Shown: positions 38,196-47,690, counted from the first letter of the stretch. The stretch is 64,000 nucleotides of DNA from Dyella terrae (GCF_022394535.1 NZ_CP089414.1:1860001-1924000), one strand, 5' to 3'. Translations and numbers: made by a program. The notes: a model not told the origin generated them from the letters alone.

Positions 38196-39118
38196 GCGGC
38201 TGCCTCCAGCATGGCGCGAACATCCGCTTCGCTGCCCTGACAGGCCGTGCCGCCAATACCACGCGTGGAAAGCGAACCGCAGGCGCTACCCCAACGCAGG
38301 CAATCGCGCAGCGTCATTCCGCGACGCCACGCATGCAGGAAACCGGCGTCGAATGAATCACCGGCCCCCGTGCTGTCGAGCACGTCAACGGCGTGTGCCG
38401 CCACGGCTAGCAGAGAGCCGTCATCCTGCAACGCGATGCAACCGTCGCCGCCTAGCTTGACGACGGTCAGCGTGTGGCCGTTGCGCAAGGCATGCAGTGA
38501 CGCCTGCGCGGTGGACTCACCGCTGATCGCGCATGCCTCGCGCTCGTTCGGCAAGAACACATCAACCAGCGGCAACAACGCGACCAGCTCCCTGCCCCAG
38601 CGCTGGTGCGGGTCGAAACCAGGGTCGAGCGATACAGTGAGCCCCGCCCGGCGTGCCCGCTCGAACAATTCACGCAGGCCCGGCTGCAGCAGATCCTGCA
38701 GGTAGTACGACGAAACATGCAGATGGCCGCAGCCCGCCAGACGTTCGTCGGTGATCATGTCCTGGCGCAATGCGCCGATGGCGCCGGCATAGGTGACCAG
38801 TGCGCGGTCCTGCTGCGATGACAGCGCCACCGTGATGCCCGTCTGCAGCGAGGCATCCCGACGCACGGCGGATACGTCGATGCGCGCCTCGCGCATCGCA
38901 TCGATGCAGTAATCGCCCCAGCCATCCATACCGGTGACACCTGCGAAGGCAACCGGATGCCCCAGACGCGCCAAACCCATCGCGCAGATCATCGACGAGC
39001 TGCCGGGGCCTTGGCGAAAGCCGGACGCCAAGACTTCGCCGCCAAACTCGGGCAGGCGTTCGCAACCGGTGAGCACCAGGTCGACGTTGATCTCGCCGGC
39101 GATCAGCAACGGCTTCAC
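38192..39118 (-). CDS. PfkB/ribokinase-family sugar kinase
   Basis: The 308-aa protein begins at GTG 39118, which overlaps the SIS gene stop (GTGA), giving VKPLLIAGEINVDLVLTG. The ORF extension upstream is out of character. PfkB signatures are the N-terminal GEINVDL, the glycine-rich QGPGSSS segment, and the C-terminal DSTGAGDSFDAGFLHAWRRG with the catalytic aspartate. It phosphorylates a monosaccharide or sugar phosphate with ATP in the cytosol. Because another kinase resembling tagatose-6-phosphate kinase follows, this one may act first, for example on galactosamine or another imported sugar. That assignment is inferred from context only. Confidence 0.85.
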   Translation of the reverse strand: MKPLLIAGEINVDLVLTGCERLPEFGGEVLASGFRQGPGSSSMICAMGLARLGHPVAFAGVTGMDGWGDYCIDAMREARIDVSAVRRDASLQTGITVALSSQQDRALVTYAGAIGALRQDMITDERLAGCGHLHVSSYYLQDLLQPGLRELFERARRAGLTVSLDPGFDPHQRWGRELVALLPLVDVFLPNEREACAISGESTAQASLHALRNGHTLTVVKLGGDGCIALQDDGSLLAVAAHAVDVLDSTGAGDSFDAGFLHAWRRGMTLRDCLRWGSACGSLSTRGIGGTACQGSEADVRAMLEAAA

Positions 39119-40323
39119 GTGCCGCTCTCCGCGCCGTGGATGGCAAACGCCTGCACCACGCGCGTCAACACACCCTGCGACGGTGCATCCGGTTGCTGGC
39201 CCAGCGACAGGCAACGGAACAGCGCGAGTACTTGGCCGGCGACGACATGCACCATCGCCTGCTGTGCTTCGTCGAGTCGTGACAGCCCGGGCAATTCGAC
39301 GGCGACATCGCCGGGGCCGATCAGATCCGTGGGAATCGCTTCGCCCACCACGATGCGCACGCCACCCAGTTTCTTGCGGGCGATTTCGCGCAATAGGTCG
39401 AGCTCATAGGCGCGCACGGCGGGCGCACTCGACAGAAAGGCGACGACCGGACACGGGCGATCGAGCCAGGACATCGGGCCATGGCGCAGACCCAGATAGG
39501 TCTCGCACATCGCGCTCACCGCGCCGCCGGACATCTCCAGCATCTTCAATGCCGCCTCACGCGCGGCACCAAACGCGGCGCCGCTGCCGAGATATAGCGC
39601 AGCATCGAAATCGGCAGCGCCTTGCTGCGCGAGCGCGTCGCCATAGCGTTCGAACAGGTGCGTGACGATGTTGGCGGCAAGGTCCGCCAAGCTTGCATCC
39701 GCGTTGCCGCCATGGACATGCAGCAAGCCGCTACCACCCAACACCAGGTTGGTGAAGCTGCTGGTCATCACCAGGCTGCGGTCATTGGTGCGCGGCGACA
39801 GCTGCATCACACGCACGCGCGGTTCGTTGCGATAGCGCGTGGCGAGTTGCCCCTGCACATTGCAGGTCACCACCAGGTGTTGGTAGTCCGGCTCCGCTTC
39901 CAGCACCTGATCCACCACGCTGGCACTTTCCGGGCTATCGCCCGAGCGCGCGATCGATATCAACAAGCCACGTCCCTTGGGCAGGGTGCCGCGGCGATGC
40001 GTAAGCAAGGTGCCAGCAGCAATCGCCTGGGCGGGAATGCCTAAGCCCTCCTGCAGCACCGGCGCCAGGCATTCACCCACGTAGACGGAACTGCCGGAGC
40101 CGGTCAGCACGATGTGCTCTGGCTGCGTTGCGAGCAGCTCGCGCAGCATCGCCTGCGTGGTGGGGTCAGACAGCCGCGAGGCCGTGTCACGCCACGTATC
40201 GGGCTGCTGAAGGATCTCGCGCACGGTGTCGGCACAGCCCAGGCGCGCCTGCTCGGCGGGCGATGCGGCTTTCAGCGATTCCAGCGTCGGAACAGTCACG
40301 GAGGGTTTGACAGGCATGGGCAT
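39115..40323 (-). CDS. agaS: AgaS-like SIS-domain sugar-phosphate isomerase/deaminase
   Basis: The product from ATG 40323 is 402 aa with two SIS domains (IVLTGSGSSVYVGE, GLLISIARSGDSPES, YLGSGAAFGAAREAALKMLEM, ETYLGLRHGPMSW). Such AgaS proteins convert galactosamine-6-phosphate to tagatose-6-phosphate with release of ammonia, or isomerise aldose/ketose phosphates. The upstream frame to 40458 crosses the divergent promoter and is rejected. The gene heads a minus-strand operon with the two PfkB kinases, each joined by a GTGA overlap, so the three are translationally coupled. No strong ribosome site is seen at 40323; ATG 40317 is an alternative. Confidence 0.85.
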   Translation of the reverse strand: MPMPVKPSVTVPTLESLKAASPAEQARLGCADTVREILQQPDTWRDTASRLSDPTTQAMLRELLATQPEHIVLTGSGSSVYVGECLAPVLQEGLGIPAQAIAAGTLLTHRRGTLPKGRGLLISIARSGDSPESASVVDQVLEAEPDYQHLVVTCNVQGQLATRYRNEPRVRVMQLSPRTNDRSLVMTSSFTNLVLGGSGLLHVHGGNADASLADLAANIVTHLFERYGDALAQQGAADFDAALYLGSGAAFGAAREAALKMLEMSGGAVSAMCETYLGLRHGPMSWLDRPCPVVAFLSSAPAVRAYELDLLREIARKKLGGVRIVVGEAIPTDLIGPGDVAVELPGLSRLDEAQQAMVHVVAGQVLALFRCLSLGQQPDAPSQGVLTRVVQAFAIHGAESGT

Positions 40324-40340
40324 CTGATTAAATATGATGT

Positions 40341-40360
40341 GAAACGAAACAACACGAAAC
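40341..40360. promoter_or_regulatory. GAAAC direct repeats in the divergent agaS/fbaB promoter (probable DeoR-family operator)
   Basis: The 58-bp gap between the two divergent starts contains GAAACGAAACAACACGAAAC, i.e. GAAAC at 40341, 40346 and 40356, with a further GAAAC at 40384 just inside fbaB. Repeated CGAAA-type half-sites are characteristic of DeoR/GlpR/AgaR operators, and a DeoR-family gene lies at 42645-43451. The assignment to that regulator is inference. Confidence 0.55.
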
Positions 40361-40381
40361 CTCAAACACAAGGTATTCGAA

Positions 40382-41299
40382 ATGAAACGCAAGTTGCAAG
40401 ACCCGTCGTTTTCCTCCTCCAAGCTGGCTTCGCTGGCTCTTTCGCATGGCAAGCGCACCCGCCTATGGCGCCTGCTCTATGGCAGCGGTCCGCGCAACGG
40501 CAGCCTGCTGGTGCTGCCGCTGGACCAGGGCCTGGAACATGGCCCGACCGATTTCTTTCCCCGCCCGCCGGCCGTCGATCCGAGCTATCAGTTCGAGCTC
40601 GCCGAGGCCGGCGGCTTTTCTGCCATCGCGCTGGGCATTGGCCTGGCCGAGAAGTACATGACGGAGTACTGCGGTCGCGTGCCGCTGATCCTCAAGCTCA
40701 ACGGCAAGACCAATATCTCCAGTGACGCGGAGGCGACCTCGCCACTCTTTGCATCCGTGGAAGACGCCGTGCGCCTGGGCGCGGATGCCGTGGGCTACAC
40801 CATGTACGTCGGCTCGCCGCGCCAGCACGACGAGTTCCGCCAGTTCGAGAAAGTGCGCCAGGATTGCGAGCGCTACGGCATGCCGTTGGTGGTGTGGTCG
40901 TACCCGCGCGGCAGCGCGATCAACGCCAAGGGCGGCACCAATACGCTTTTCGCGCAGGACTACGCCGCACGCGTGGCGCTGGAACTGGGCGCGGACATCG
41001 TGAAGCTGCACGAACCCAACGACAGCGTGGCCAACGTGCCCGCGCCCTATGACAAGCTGCAGGAAGATGCAGCAGCGCGCTGCGCACGCGTGGTGCGTTC
41101 GGCCGGCCGCACGATGGTGTTGTTCTCCGGTGGTGAGAAGAACGACGATGACGCAGCGGTGCTGCGCAAGGTCGAGTTCTACATGCAGAGCGGCGCCAGC
41201 GGCGTGATGTTTGGCCGCAACATGTGGCTGCGACCGTTCGACCAGGCGGTGGCCCTCACTCGCCAGGTGCACGACATCATGGCGCGCTATCCGGGCTGA
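40382..41299 (+). CDS. fbaB: Class I aldolase of the FbaB/DhnA (DeoC-LacD) family
   Basis: The 305-aa cytosolic enzyme has VLPLDQGLEHGP near residues 44-54 and GADIVKLHEPN with the probable Schiff-base Lys208, followed by SGGEKNDDD and GASGVMFGRNMW. FbaB-type class I aldolases split ketose-1,6-bisphosphates to glyceraldehyde-3-phosphate and dihydroxyacetone phosphate. In this locus it would take the place of the usual class II tagatose-bisphosphate aldolase (AgaY/GatY). It is transcribed divergently from agaS across the GAAAC-repeat region and followed after 14 bases by an amidohydrolase gene. Confidence 0.88.
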   Translation: MKRKLQDPSFSSSKLASLALSHGKRTRLWRLLYGSGPRNGSLLVLPLDQGLEHGPTDFFPRPPAVDPSYQFELAEAGGFSAIALGIGLAEKYMTEYCGRVPLILKLNGKTNISSDAEATSPLFASVEDAVRLGADAVGYTMYVGSPRQHDEFRQFEKVRQDCERYGMPLVVWSYPRGSAINAKGGTNTLFAQDYAARVALELGADIVKLHEPNDSVANVPAPYDKLQEDAAARCARVVRSAGRTMVLFSGGEKNDDDAAVLRKVEFYMQSGASGVMFGRNMWLRPFDQAVALTRQVHDIMARYPG

Positions 41300-41313
41300 T
41301 CGGGACATACACG

Positions 41314-42569
41314 ATGCGTGACGCGAACTCTCGCGCGCGGCGGCGATTCGATCTGGATCGCCGCCACCTGCTCACCGCAACCCCCACGGGTTGCGGTTGC
41401 TGCGCGCCGCCGATGCTCGGCGGTGGCAGCAACAAGAATCCACTGCAAACCGCGGCAAAAGCCGACGGCGAAAATCTTCGCCTGACCGACTTCAAACCGC
41501 GCAGCATGCTGCATGTACCGGTGACCCGTGTAGAAAAACCGGCATTCCCGGTCATCGACGTGCACACGCACTTGAGTTGGATGAGCGAAACGCGCAATGG
41601 CGTGTCGCTGGGCGAGGCGATGACTTACTTCGCTGATCCCGCCGAACTGGTGGCGCTGATGGACCGCAAGGGCATCCGCACCATGGTCAACCTGACTGGT
41701 GGCACCGGCAAAGGGCTAGAGGAATCCATCGCGCGTTTCGACGCCGTAGCGCCCGGACGGTTCCGCACCATGACGGAACCGTCGTTCGCGCTGTTTGCCG
41801 AGCCTGACTACCCACGCCTGCAGGCCGAAGCAATCGAACAGGCGCATCGCATCGGTGCGGCGGGCCTGAAGCTATTGAAGACGCTGGGCCTGTATCTACG
41901 CGAAGGCATCGACCAGGGTGAACTGGTCAGCGTGGACGATGCGCGCTTCGACCCCATGTGGGAAACCTGCGCGGCGCGGAAGATGCCGGTGTTCATCCAC
42001 ACCTCCGACCCGGAAGCGTTCTTCCTGCCGGGCGACAGCGCCAACGAGCGCTACGAAGAACTGGCCAAGCATCCGGACTGGTCGTTCTACGGCCCGGAAT
42101 ACCCCAGCCACCGTGACCTGCTGGCAGCACGCAACCGCGTGATCGCGCGGCACCCGAACACCACGTTCGTGCTGATGCACGTAGGCAACCAGGCCGAAGA
42201 TCTAGCAGCCATCGCCGCGTGCATGGACCGCCACCCCAACGTGCAGGTGGATATCAGCGCGCGCATCAGCGAACTGGGGCGCCAGCCGCGCATGGCACGA
42301 CGTTTCTTCGAGCGCTACCAGGACCGCATTTTGTTTGGCACCGACGCCGTGCCGCCCCTTACGGCAACGATGTGCCGCAACAGTTACTCGGCGATGAGCT
42401 TTACGAGATCTACTACCGTTTCCTGGAGACAGAAGACGAGTATTTCGATTACGCTCCTTCCACTGTACCGCCGCAGGGGCGTTGGTCCATCTACGGGGTG
42501 GGCCTGCCGCAGGACATCCTGCGCAAGCTCTATCACGACAACGCGGCAAGACTACTGGGCATGCCTTGA
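41314..42569 (+). pseudogene. Amidohydrolase (Amidohydro_2/COG2159-like), one-base frameshift near the C-terminus
   Basis: From ATG 41314 the protein begins with an arginine-rich leader (RARRRFDLDRRHLLTA), then an odd Cys-rich stretch (TGCGCCAPPM), then a TIM-barrel amidohydrolase starting VIDVHTHLS with the HxH metal site. HTSDPEAF and LMHVGNQ supply further His residues, and ILFGTDAV the metal Asp. At 42355-42358 (four Cs) the frame shifts: the true C-terminus (YGNDVPQQLLGDELYEIYYR to RLLGMP, stop 42567-42569) is in another frame and needs one base added. With that correction it is about 418 aa. Substrate unknown. It is probably cotranscribed with fbaB. Confidence 0.75.
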
Positions 42570-42644
42570 CTCTCGCCTGTGGCAGGATGCCCACAGAGCT
42601 CGCGCAATGATGCCGGACCGGGCCAGCTCACCAGGAAAGGAACC

Positions 42645-43451
42645 ATGACGACACGACGCAAGGCTGCCCTGCCCCCGCCGAAGCTGCTGGTGGAAGAACG
42701 CCGGCGTCGCATCGTCGAGCTGGTCAATGAGAACGGGCGCGCGACGGTCGACGAACTGGTCGCCCTGTTCGACATCTCGGCAGTGACCATCCGCGCCGAT
42801 CTGGAGGCGCTCGATCGCACGGGTACGATCAGCCGCTCCCACGGTGGCGCCCTGCCCGCCGCGACGACACAACTAGATACTCCGCTCAATATCAAGGAAA
42901 CCCGCCACCATGTGCAGAAGCTGCGCATCGGCCAGGCCGCCGCGCGACTGATCGAGGACGGCGAGACCGTCATCCTCGACTCCGGCTCGACCACGGTGGA
43001 GATCGCCCGGCAGATCCGCCAGCGCAAGTGGACCTCACTGACGGTCATCACCAATGCGCTCAACATCGCCATGGAGCTGTCGGCCACGCCCGCCGTGCGG
43101 GTAATGATGCTGGGCGGCCTTCTGCGCCAGACCTCGTACTCACTGGCCGGCCCCGATGCCGAGCAGGCTCTGTCGAGGCTTTCCGCCGACCGCCTGTTCC
43201 TGGGTGTGGACGGCCTGGACCCGGCGGTCGGCGTGACCACGCCCGACCCGCTGGAGGCTTCGCTCAACGCGCTGATGATCCGCGTGTCACGCCAGACCAT
43301 CGCCGTACTCGATGCCAGCAAGTTCGGTCAGCGCAGCCTGTCCGTCATCGCCCCGGTGAACGATCTGGATATGGTGATCAGCGACGACGCTGCCCCGGCG
43401 GAATACGTCGAGGCGTTGGAAAGCAAAGGTGTGAAAACGCTGCTGGTTTAG
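42645..43451 (+). CDS. DeoR-family transcriptional repressor
   Basis: The 268-aa protein has an N-terminal winged helix (ERRRRIVELVNENGRATVDELVALFDIS, recognition helix VTIRADLEALDRTG) and a C-terminal DeoRC sugar-phosphate sensor (GQAAARLIEDGETVILDSGS, VMMLGGLLRQTSYSLAGP). AGGAAAGG precedes ATG 42645; the earlier in-frame ATG at 42579 overlaps the previous gene and is less likely. It resembles AgaR/GatR-type regulators and probably represses both arms of the surrounding sugar locus through the GAAAC repeats at 40341-40360, released by a sugar phosphate. Confidence 0.9.
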   Translation: MTTRRKAALPPPKLLVEERRRRIVELVNENGRATVDELVALFDISAVTIRADLEALDRTGTISRSHGGALPAATTQLDTPLNIKETRHHVQKLRIGQAAARLIEDGETVILDSGSTTVEIARQIRQRKWTSLTVITNALNIAMELSATPAVRVMMLGGLLRQTSYSLAGPDAEQALSRLSADRLFLGVDGLDPAVGVTTPDPLEASLNALMIRVSRQTIAVLDASKFGQRSLSVIAPVNDLDMVISDDAAPAEYVEALESKGVKTLLV

Positions 43452-43469
43452 GAGCAGCCCTAAAGCCTG

Positions 43470-43652
43470 TTAGCGCGGCACCCGCAACTGCGAATTGCGC
43501 AAGGCTTCGTCGTGCTCGACTTCATCGTGACCGACAATGTCCAGCGTGTCCTGCAGGCCATGGCCAGCAGGGTGGTGCATGGTGGGCGGCACGGTGATCT
43601 CAGCGGTATCGCCTTCCGGCACGGCGGTATCCATCGGGGGAATATGCTGCAT
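43470..43652 (-). CDS. Small acidic protein of unknown function (60 aa)
   Basis: The ORF starts [19 protein letters not shown] and is rich in Asp, Glu and His ([19 protein letters not shown] at the end), with no hydrophobic segment. CCAGGAG lies 6 bases before the ATG at 43652, an excellent ribosome site that argues for a real gene. It is convergent with the DeoR gene and divergent from hscC. No family is recognised. Confidence 0.55.
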   Translation of the reverse strand: MQHIPPMDTAVPEGDTAEITVPPTMHHPAGHGLQDTLDIVGHDEVEHDEALRNSQLRVPR

Positions 43653-43771
43653 GGGACACTCCTGGGAGATCGGCGGATTCTACCCGGCCGCCGTCTCAGG
43701 CGCGCGTACCCGCCCCACCACCCGCCAGCCGGGCCGTTCCGGATTACACTTGCCGGAGCGCTACGGAGGGT

Positions 43772-45472
43772 ATGGCAAGGATGATCGTTGGCATTGATCT
43801 GGGTACCACGCACTCGCTGATCGGTACCTACGGGGAACATGGCTCGGTTCTGTTTCCCAATGCGCTGGGTGACCTCCTGACACCGTCGGTGGTCAGTGTG
43901 GATGGCGACGGGCACATCATCGTCGGCCGCGCGGCGCGCGACCGCATGGTCAGCCACCCAGAGAGCAGCGTGGCAACGTTCAAGCGCTACATGGGCACAG
44001 CGCGCGAAACGCGCTTGGGTACGCACGTGTTCCGCCCTGAAGAATTGTCCGCGCTGATCCTGCGAGCCCTCATCGCTGACGCCGAGGCCGTCTCCGGCGA
44101 AAAGATCACCGAGGCCGTGATCAGCGTACCCGCGTATTTCTCCGATGCGCAGCGCAAGGCCACGCGAGCGGCCGGTGAGTTGGCCGGCATTCGCGTCGAA
44201 CGCCTGATCAACGAACCCACCGCCGCCGCCCTCGCCTATGGCCTGCAGGAGAAGCCGGACGGCTCGCGCTTCCTGGTGTTCGATCTCGGCGGCGGCACCT
44301 TCGACGTGTCGGTGCTGGAAATGTTCGACGGCGTAGTGGAAGTACATGCCAGCGCAGGCGACAACTTCCTCGGCGGCGAGGATTTCCTCGATGTCATGGA
44401 AAGCGCTTTCCTCGGCGACGAAAAGATCGCGATCGATACGCTGTCCCCTCAGGAACACGGCCAGTTGCGACGACGCCTGGAGCAGGCCAAGCGCGAGCTT
44501 GGCGCGCAGGGAGGCACAGGCATCGAGTGGCGTATCGGCGATCGTCCAGTGAACTGGCAGATCGATGAGGAGCGCTTTGCACGATTATGCGAACCGCTCG
44601 TGCAGCGTATGCGCGCGCCGCTGGAACGCGCGATGCGCGACGCGCGCCTGCAACCGGAGCAATTGGGGGAAATCGTGCTGGTGGGTGGCGCCAGCCGCAT
44701 GCCACTCGTGGCCCGCCTGGTCTCGCGCATGTTCGGGCGCCTGCCGTTGCGGCACATCAACCCGGATCAGGCGATCGCGCTCGGTGCATGTATTGCGGCC
44801 GGCCTCAAATCGCGCGACCAGCGTCTCGATGAGGTCATTCTCACCGATGTGTGCCCGTACACCCTGGGCACTAAGATATCCCGCCGCGACGAACAGGGCC
44901 GCGAGCAGACGGGTTTCTTCTCGCCGATCATCCATCGCAATAGCACGGTGCCGGTGAGCCGCGAGGAAACCTTCCTACCATTCCGCGACAACCAAACCAA
45001 GCTCACGCTGGAGGTCTACCAGGGCGAGCACCCCATGGCGGACCGCAACATCAAGCTGGGCGAGCTGGAGATCCCACTGTCGTCGCAACGCTCAGCCGCG
45101 CAGAACGCAGTGAACCTACGCTTCACCTACGACGTGAATGGCGTGCTGCAGGTAGAAGCCACTCTGCTCGCAACGAATGAGCGTCACGAACTGGTGCTTG
45201 AACAGAATCCGGGCTTGCTCACGCCCGCGGACATCCGTGCACGCCTCCAGACGCTGGAAGGCATCAAAATCCATCCGCGCGACAAGCACGAAAACATCGC
45301 GCTGCTGGCACGCGCCGAACGTCTTTACGAGGAATACATCGCCGCCCGCGCGCAGTTGCAGCAGTGGATCGCGCAGTTTCGCAACATTCTGGACACGCAG
45401 GATGACCACCTTATTCGCGAACGCCGCCGCCAACTGAGTCAGGCGCTCGATACGCTGGATGCCCACGTATGA
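43772..45472 (+). CDS. hscC: HscC-type Hsp70 chaperone
   Basis: The 566-aa protein matches E. coli HscC in length (about 556 aa) and is shorter than DnaK. ATPase motifs are present: [14 protein letters not shown] (phosphate 1), [17 protein letters not shown] (phosphate 2), [11 protein letters not shown] (adenosine), plus the linker VCPYTLGT and the substrate-binding domain ([15 protein letters not shown]). The lid is short, ending in an alpha-helical tail. HscC works with dedicated J-like partners rather than DnaJ/GrpE. The next gene overlaps its stop by ATGA and encodes such a partner. ATG 43781 is an alternative start. Confidence 0.92.
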   Translation: MARMIVGIDLGTTHSLIGTYGEHGSVLFPNALGDLLTPSVVSVDGDGHIIVGRAARDRMVSHPESSVATFKRYMGTARETRLGTHVFRPEELSALILRALIADAEAVSGEKITEAVISVPAYFSDAQRKATRAAGELAGIRVERLINEPTAAALAYGLQEKPDGSRFLVFDLGGGTFDVSVLEMFDGVVEVHASAGDNFLGGEDFLDVMESAFLGDEKIAIDTLSPQEHGQLRRRLEQAKRELGAQGGTGIEWRIGDRPVNWQIDEERFARLCEPLVQRMRAPLERAMRDARLQPEQLGEIVLVGGASRMPLVARLVSRMFGRLPLRHINPDQAIALGACIAAGLKSRDQRLDEVILTDVCPYTLGTKISRRDEQGREQTGFFSPIIHRNSTVPVSREETFLPFRDNQTKLTLEVYQGEHPMADRNIKLGELEIPLSSQRSAAQNAVNLRFTYDVNGVLQVEATLLATNERHELVLEQNPGLLTPADIRARLQTLEGIKIHPRDKHENIALLARAERLYEEYIAARAQLQQWIAQFRNILDTQDDHLIRERRRQLSQALDTLDAHV

Positions 45473-47265
45473 CCTCGCCGCTGGCGTGGTTCGGCTTGCC
45501 CGACGATGCCGACGAAAGGGAGCTGAAGCGTGCCTACGCCGCACGGCTGAAGGAAGCGCGGCCCGACGTCGATCCGGAAGCGTTTCAGGAGCTGCGCAAG
45601 AAGTACGAAGCTGCCCAAACCTGGTGCAGGCAGCGCGCCATCCCGCAGGAGCATCCGCCGGTTAGCGCCCCACCGACGCCGCGCACCGACGATGCATCAC
45701 CGCCAGTGGGCGAGATGGCCTCTCCGCACGTGCCCCTTGCATGGCGCGCCGTACGCTTCGACAACACACCGCCCGTGCGACCTGCGATGGAACCGGTGCG
45801 CTTCGATGCCGAAGGTTTCGCCACTGCGTATATCGACACCGCAGCAGTGTCCGATACGCAGGCCCTTTTGACTTGGCTGCAGGAACGACCCGAACTCTGG
45901 TCGCTGCGCATCAAGCAGCAAGCTGGTCACGCCGTATTGCGCCGACTGTTTCGCGACCAACCGCCGATCGGTGCCGCCTCGTTTGACGCCACACTGCAGT
46001 TCTTCGGCCTGGACCACGCACTGGCGGGACCCGATCCCTTTCAGACCCAACGACTGCGTACGAACCTCGACGAACGACACACGCTTGTTCAGCGCTTCGA
46101 GCCGGCCGTCGAGGCATGGAATGCAGACCCCGCCGGTGTGAATGCAGAAGTGATCTATCGCTGGTTCTGCGCGCTCGCGCGAGAACAGGCCGGCGAGCCC
46201 GCTGCTGCCGCGCTGCACGCACAACCGGTATTGCGCAGTTGGGACGTGCGGCTGCAGTTGGCACCTGGGCTACTGGAGCTTTTGGTGCGCGAGCGTCCGC
46301 CCATGTCCACCGCGTTGGCTGGCGTGCTGTTCGACTATTTCCGGCTATCCGAATTGGCGACCAGCCGAGGCGTTTCCCTGCAGGACTTGCCGAACCAGTT
46401 GGAAGTGCGCTGGCTGATGCTGCCGGAGAACGCCGAACGACTCGCAGTGCGAGTGCGCGACGCCAAGAAACCCTATGGCGATATCAAGAAGAGCGGCCGT
46501 TACCTTCGTTGGGTGCAGCGACCGTTTCACTGGTGGTGGGTCGTACTGACCGCGTGGATTCCGGGCCTGCCGACGGCGCTCGGCCTGTTCCTCTGGCGCC
46601 TTTACGAAGGCGTGCCCGCACGACTGCCCCGCACCATCGACCCGGCGCTCATCCGCTTTTGCGTCGCGGCGGCGAGCCCCCATATGGTGACGGGACCGCG
46701 CGTGCTGATCGGCATCATTCGATGCGGTACCTTGCTCGTGCTCGGCGCACTGCTTGATACCGTGTGGTACTTGCTCCTTGAGGAACCCTATGGCGAACAA
46801 GGGTCGGCCAGCCTGCTGATCAGCGCCGCCGTGATCACAGCGACGTGGGCGGCATACCTCACGTTCGTCGCGCTCCTGCTCTGGCAACGGCGCCCGGAAG
46901 AACCGGCACAGCCCCGACCATTGCTACGCATCGCCTTCCTTCCGGTGATGTGTGCCATCGGCCTTCTCGTGTGGTTTGCCACGGGGCACACCGGCGTGAC
47001 CCTGGGCGTGCTGCTACCCACTGCGTCGCTCGCCTACGGCCGTTACCGCGCCCGTAACCCACTGCCACCGGCCAACCTAAGAACCCGCTGGGCCGCGCTG
47101 CCAGACTCGCTATTTTTCATGGGCATGTGGGGGTCGATCCATTGGCCGCCCTGCGTGGCGCTGGTCGCGCTCGCCGCGTGGGGTACCGACCTGTGGCTCC
47201 AGCGGACGCGGTTGCTTTGGCGCCCTGGAGCCAAGCCCGCAACCACTCCGACAAGCGGGACCTGA
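45469..47265 (+). CDS. J-domain-like membrane co-chaperone of HscC (DjlB/DjlC type)
   Basis: The 598-aa protein has an N-terminal J-like domain (residues about 3-50: [20 protein letters not shown], then [20 protein letters not shown]). The canonical HPD is replaced by RPD (31-33), as seen in the HscC-linked DjlB/DjlC proteins. A disordered Pro-rich linker, a helical soluble region and several membrane helices follow (from about residue 360, [13 protein letters not shown] onward). It probably anchors HscC activity at the inner membrane. The ATGA overlap with hscC indicates translational coupling. The membrane part is not assigned to a family. Confidence 0.82.
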   Translation: MTSPLAWFGLPDDADERELKRAYAARLKEARPDVDPEAFQELRKKYEAAQTWCRQRAIPQEHPPVSAPPTPRTDDASPPVGEMASPHVPLAWRAVRFDNTPPVRPAMEPVRFDAEGFATAYIDTAAVSDTQALLTWLQERPELWSLRIKQQAGHAVLRRLFRDQPPIGAASFDATLQFFGLDHALAGPDPFQTQRLRTNLDERHTLVQRFEPAVEAWNADPAGVNAEVIYRWFCALAREQAGEPAAAALHAQPVLRSWDVRLQLAPGLLELLVRERPPMSTALAGVLFDYFRLSELATSRGVSLQDLPNQLEVRWLMLPENAERLAVRVRDAKKPYGDIKKSGRYLRWVQRPFHWWWVVLTAWIPGLPTALGLFLWRLYEGVPARLPRTIDPALIRFCVAAASPHMVTGPRVLIGIIRCGTLLVLGALLDTVWYLLLEEPYGEQGSASLLISAAVITATWAAYLTFVALLLWQRRPEEPAQPRPLLRIAFLPVMCAIGLLVWFATGHTGVTLGVLLPTASLAYGRYRARNPLPPANLRTRWAALPDSLFFMGMWGSIHWPPCVALVALAAWGTDLWLQRTRLLWRPGAKPATTPTSGT

Positions 47266-47272
47266 CAACATA

Positions 47273-47290
47273 TTCAACCTAATGGTTGAC
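47273..47290. promoter_or_regulatory. ArsR-type operator, upstream copy
   Basis: TTCAACCTAATGGTTGAC is a near-perfect version of the dyad at 47313-47330, 40 bases upstream. The paired sites suggest cooperative binding by the adjacent ArsR protein. Confidence 0.65.
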
Positions 47291-47312
47291 TTTTCTTTGA
47301 TGTAGGCAGATA

Positions 47313-47330
47313 TTCAACCTTATGGTTGAA
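47313..47330. promoter_or_regulatory. ArsR-type operator overlapping the start codon
   Basis: TTCAACC-TTAT-GGTTGAA is a perfect 7-bp dyad. The ATG of the ArsR gene (47322-47324) lies within it, so the first codons (Met-Val-Glu) are part of the operator. No ribosome site fits upstream, suggesting a leaderless or near-leaderless autoregulated transcript. Confidence 0.7.
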
Positions 47331-47690
47331 TTAAATACCCCTGCGCTGGACACGGTTTTTCAGGCCCTCACCGACGGCACTCGCCGCGCCATGCTGCGCA
47401 GTCTGGCCGAGGGCGACCGCAACATCGGCGAACTCGCCGCTCCTTTCGACATGTCGCTGGCCGCCGCCTCCAAGCATGTAAAAGTGCTGGAACGCGCTGG
47501 CCTGGTGCGCCGCGTCGTCAAAGGGCGCACACACATCTGCCAGTTAGAGCCCGCGCCATTGGCCATCGCCGATGAGTGGCTGCGTTTCTACGAGCAGTTC
47601 TGGAACCAGCGGCTCGACGCCCTCGACGCTTTGCTCCGAGCCGAAGACGCGGCTGCGGGCAAGCCCAAACCCAAAGGGACACCACGATGA
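47322..47690 (+). CDS. ArsR-family winged-helix repressor
   Basis: The 122-aa protein has the ArsR core LDTVFQALTDGTRRAMLRSL and the recognition helix SLAAASKHVKVLERAGLVRR, followed by the wing VKGRTHICQLEP. It lacks the Cys metal motif of metal-sensing ArsR proteins. ArsR genes of this type commonly pair with AHSA1/SRPBCC genes, as here: the stop overlaps the next start by ATGA. Autoregulation through the two TTCAACC dyads is strongly suggested. The signal is unknown. Confidence 0.9.
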   Translation: MVELNTPALDTVFQALTDGTRRAMLRSLAEGDRNIGELAAPFDMSLAAASKHVKVLERAGLVRRVVKGRTHICQLEPAPLAIADEWLRFYEQFWNQRLDALDALLRAEDAAAGKPKPKGTPR

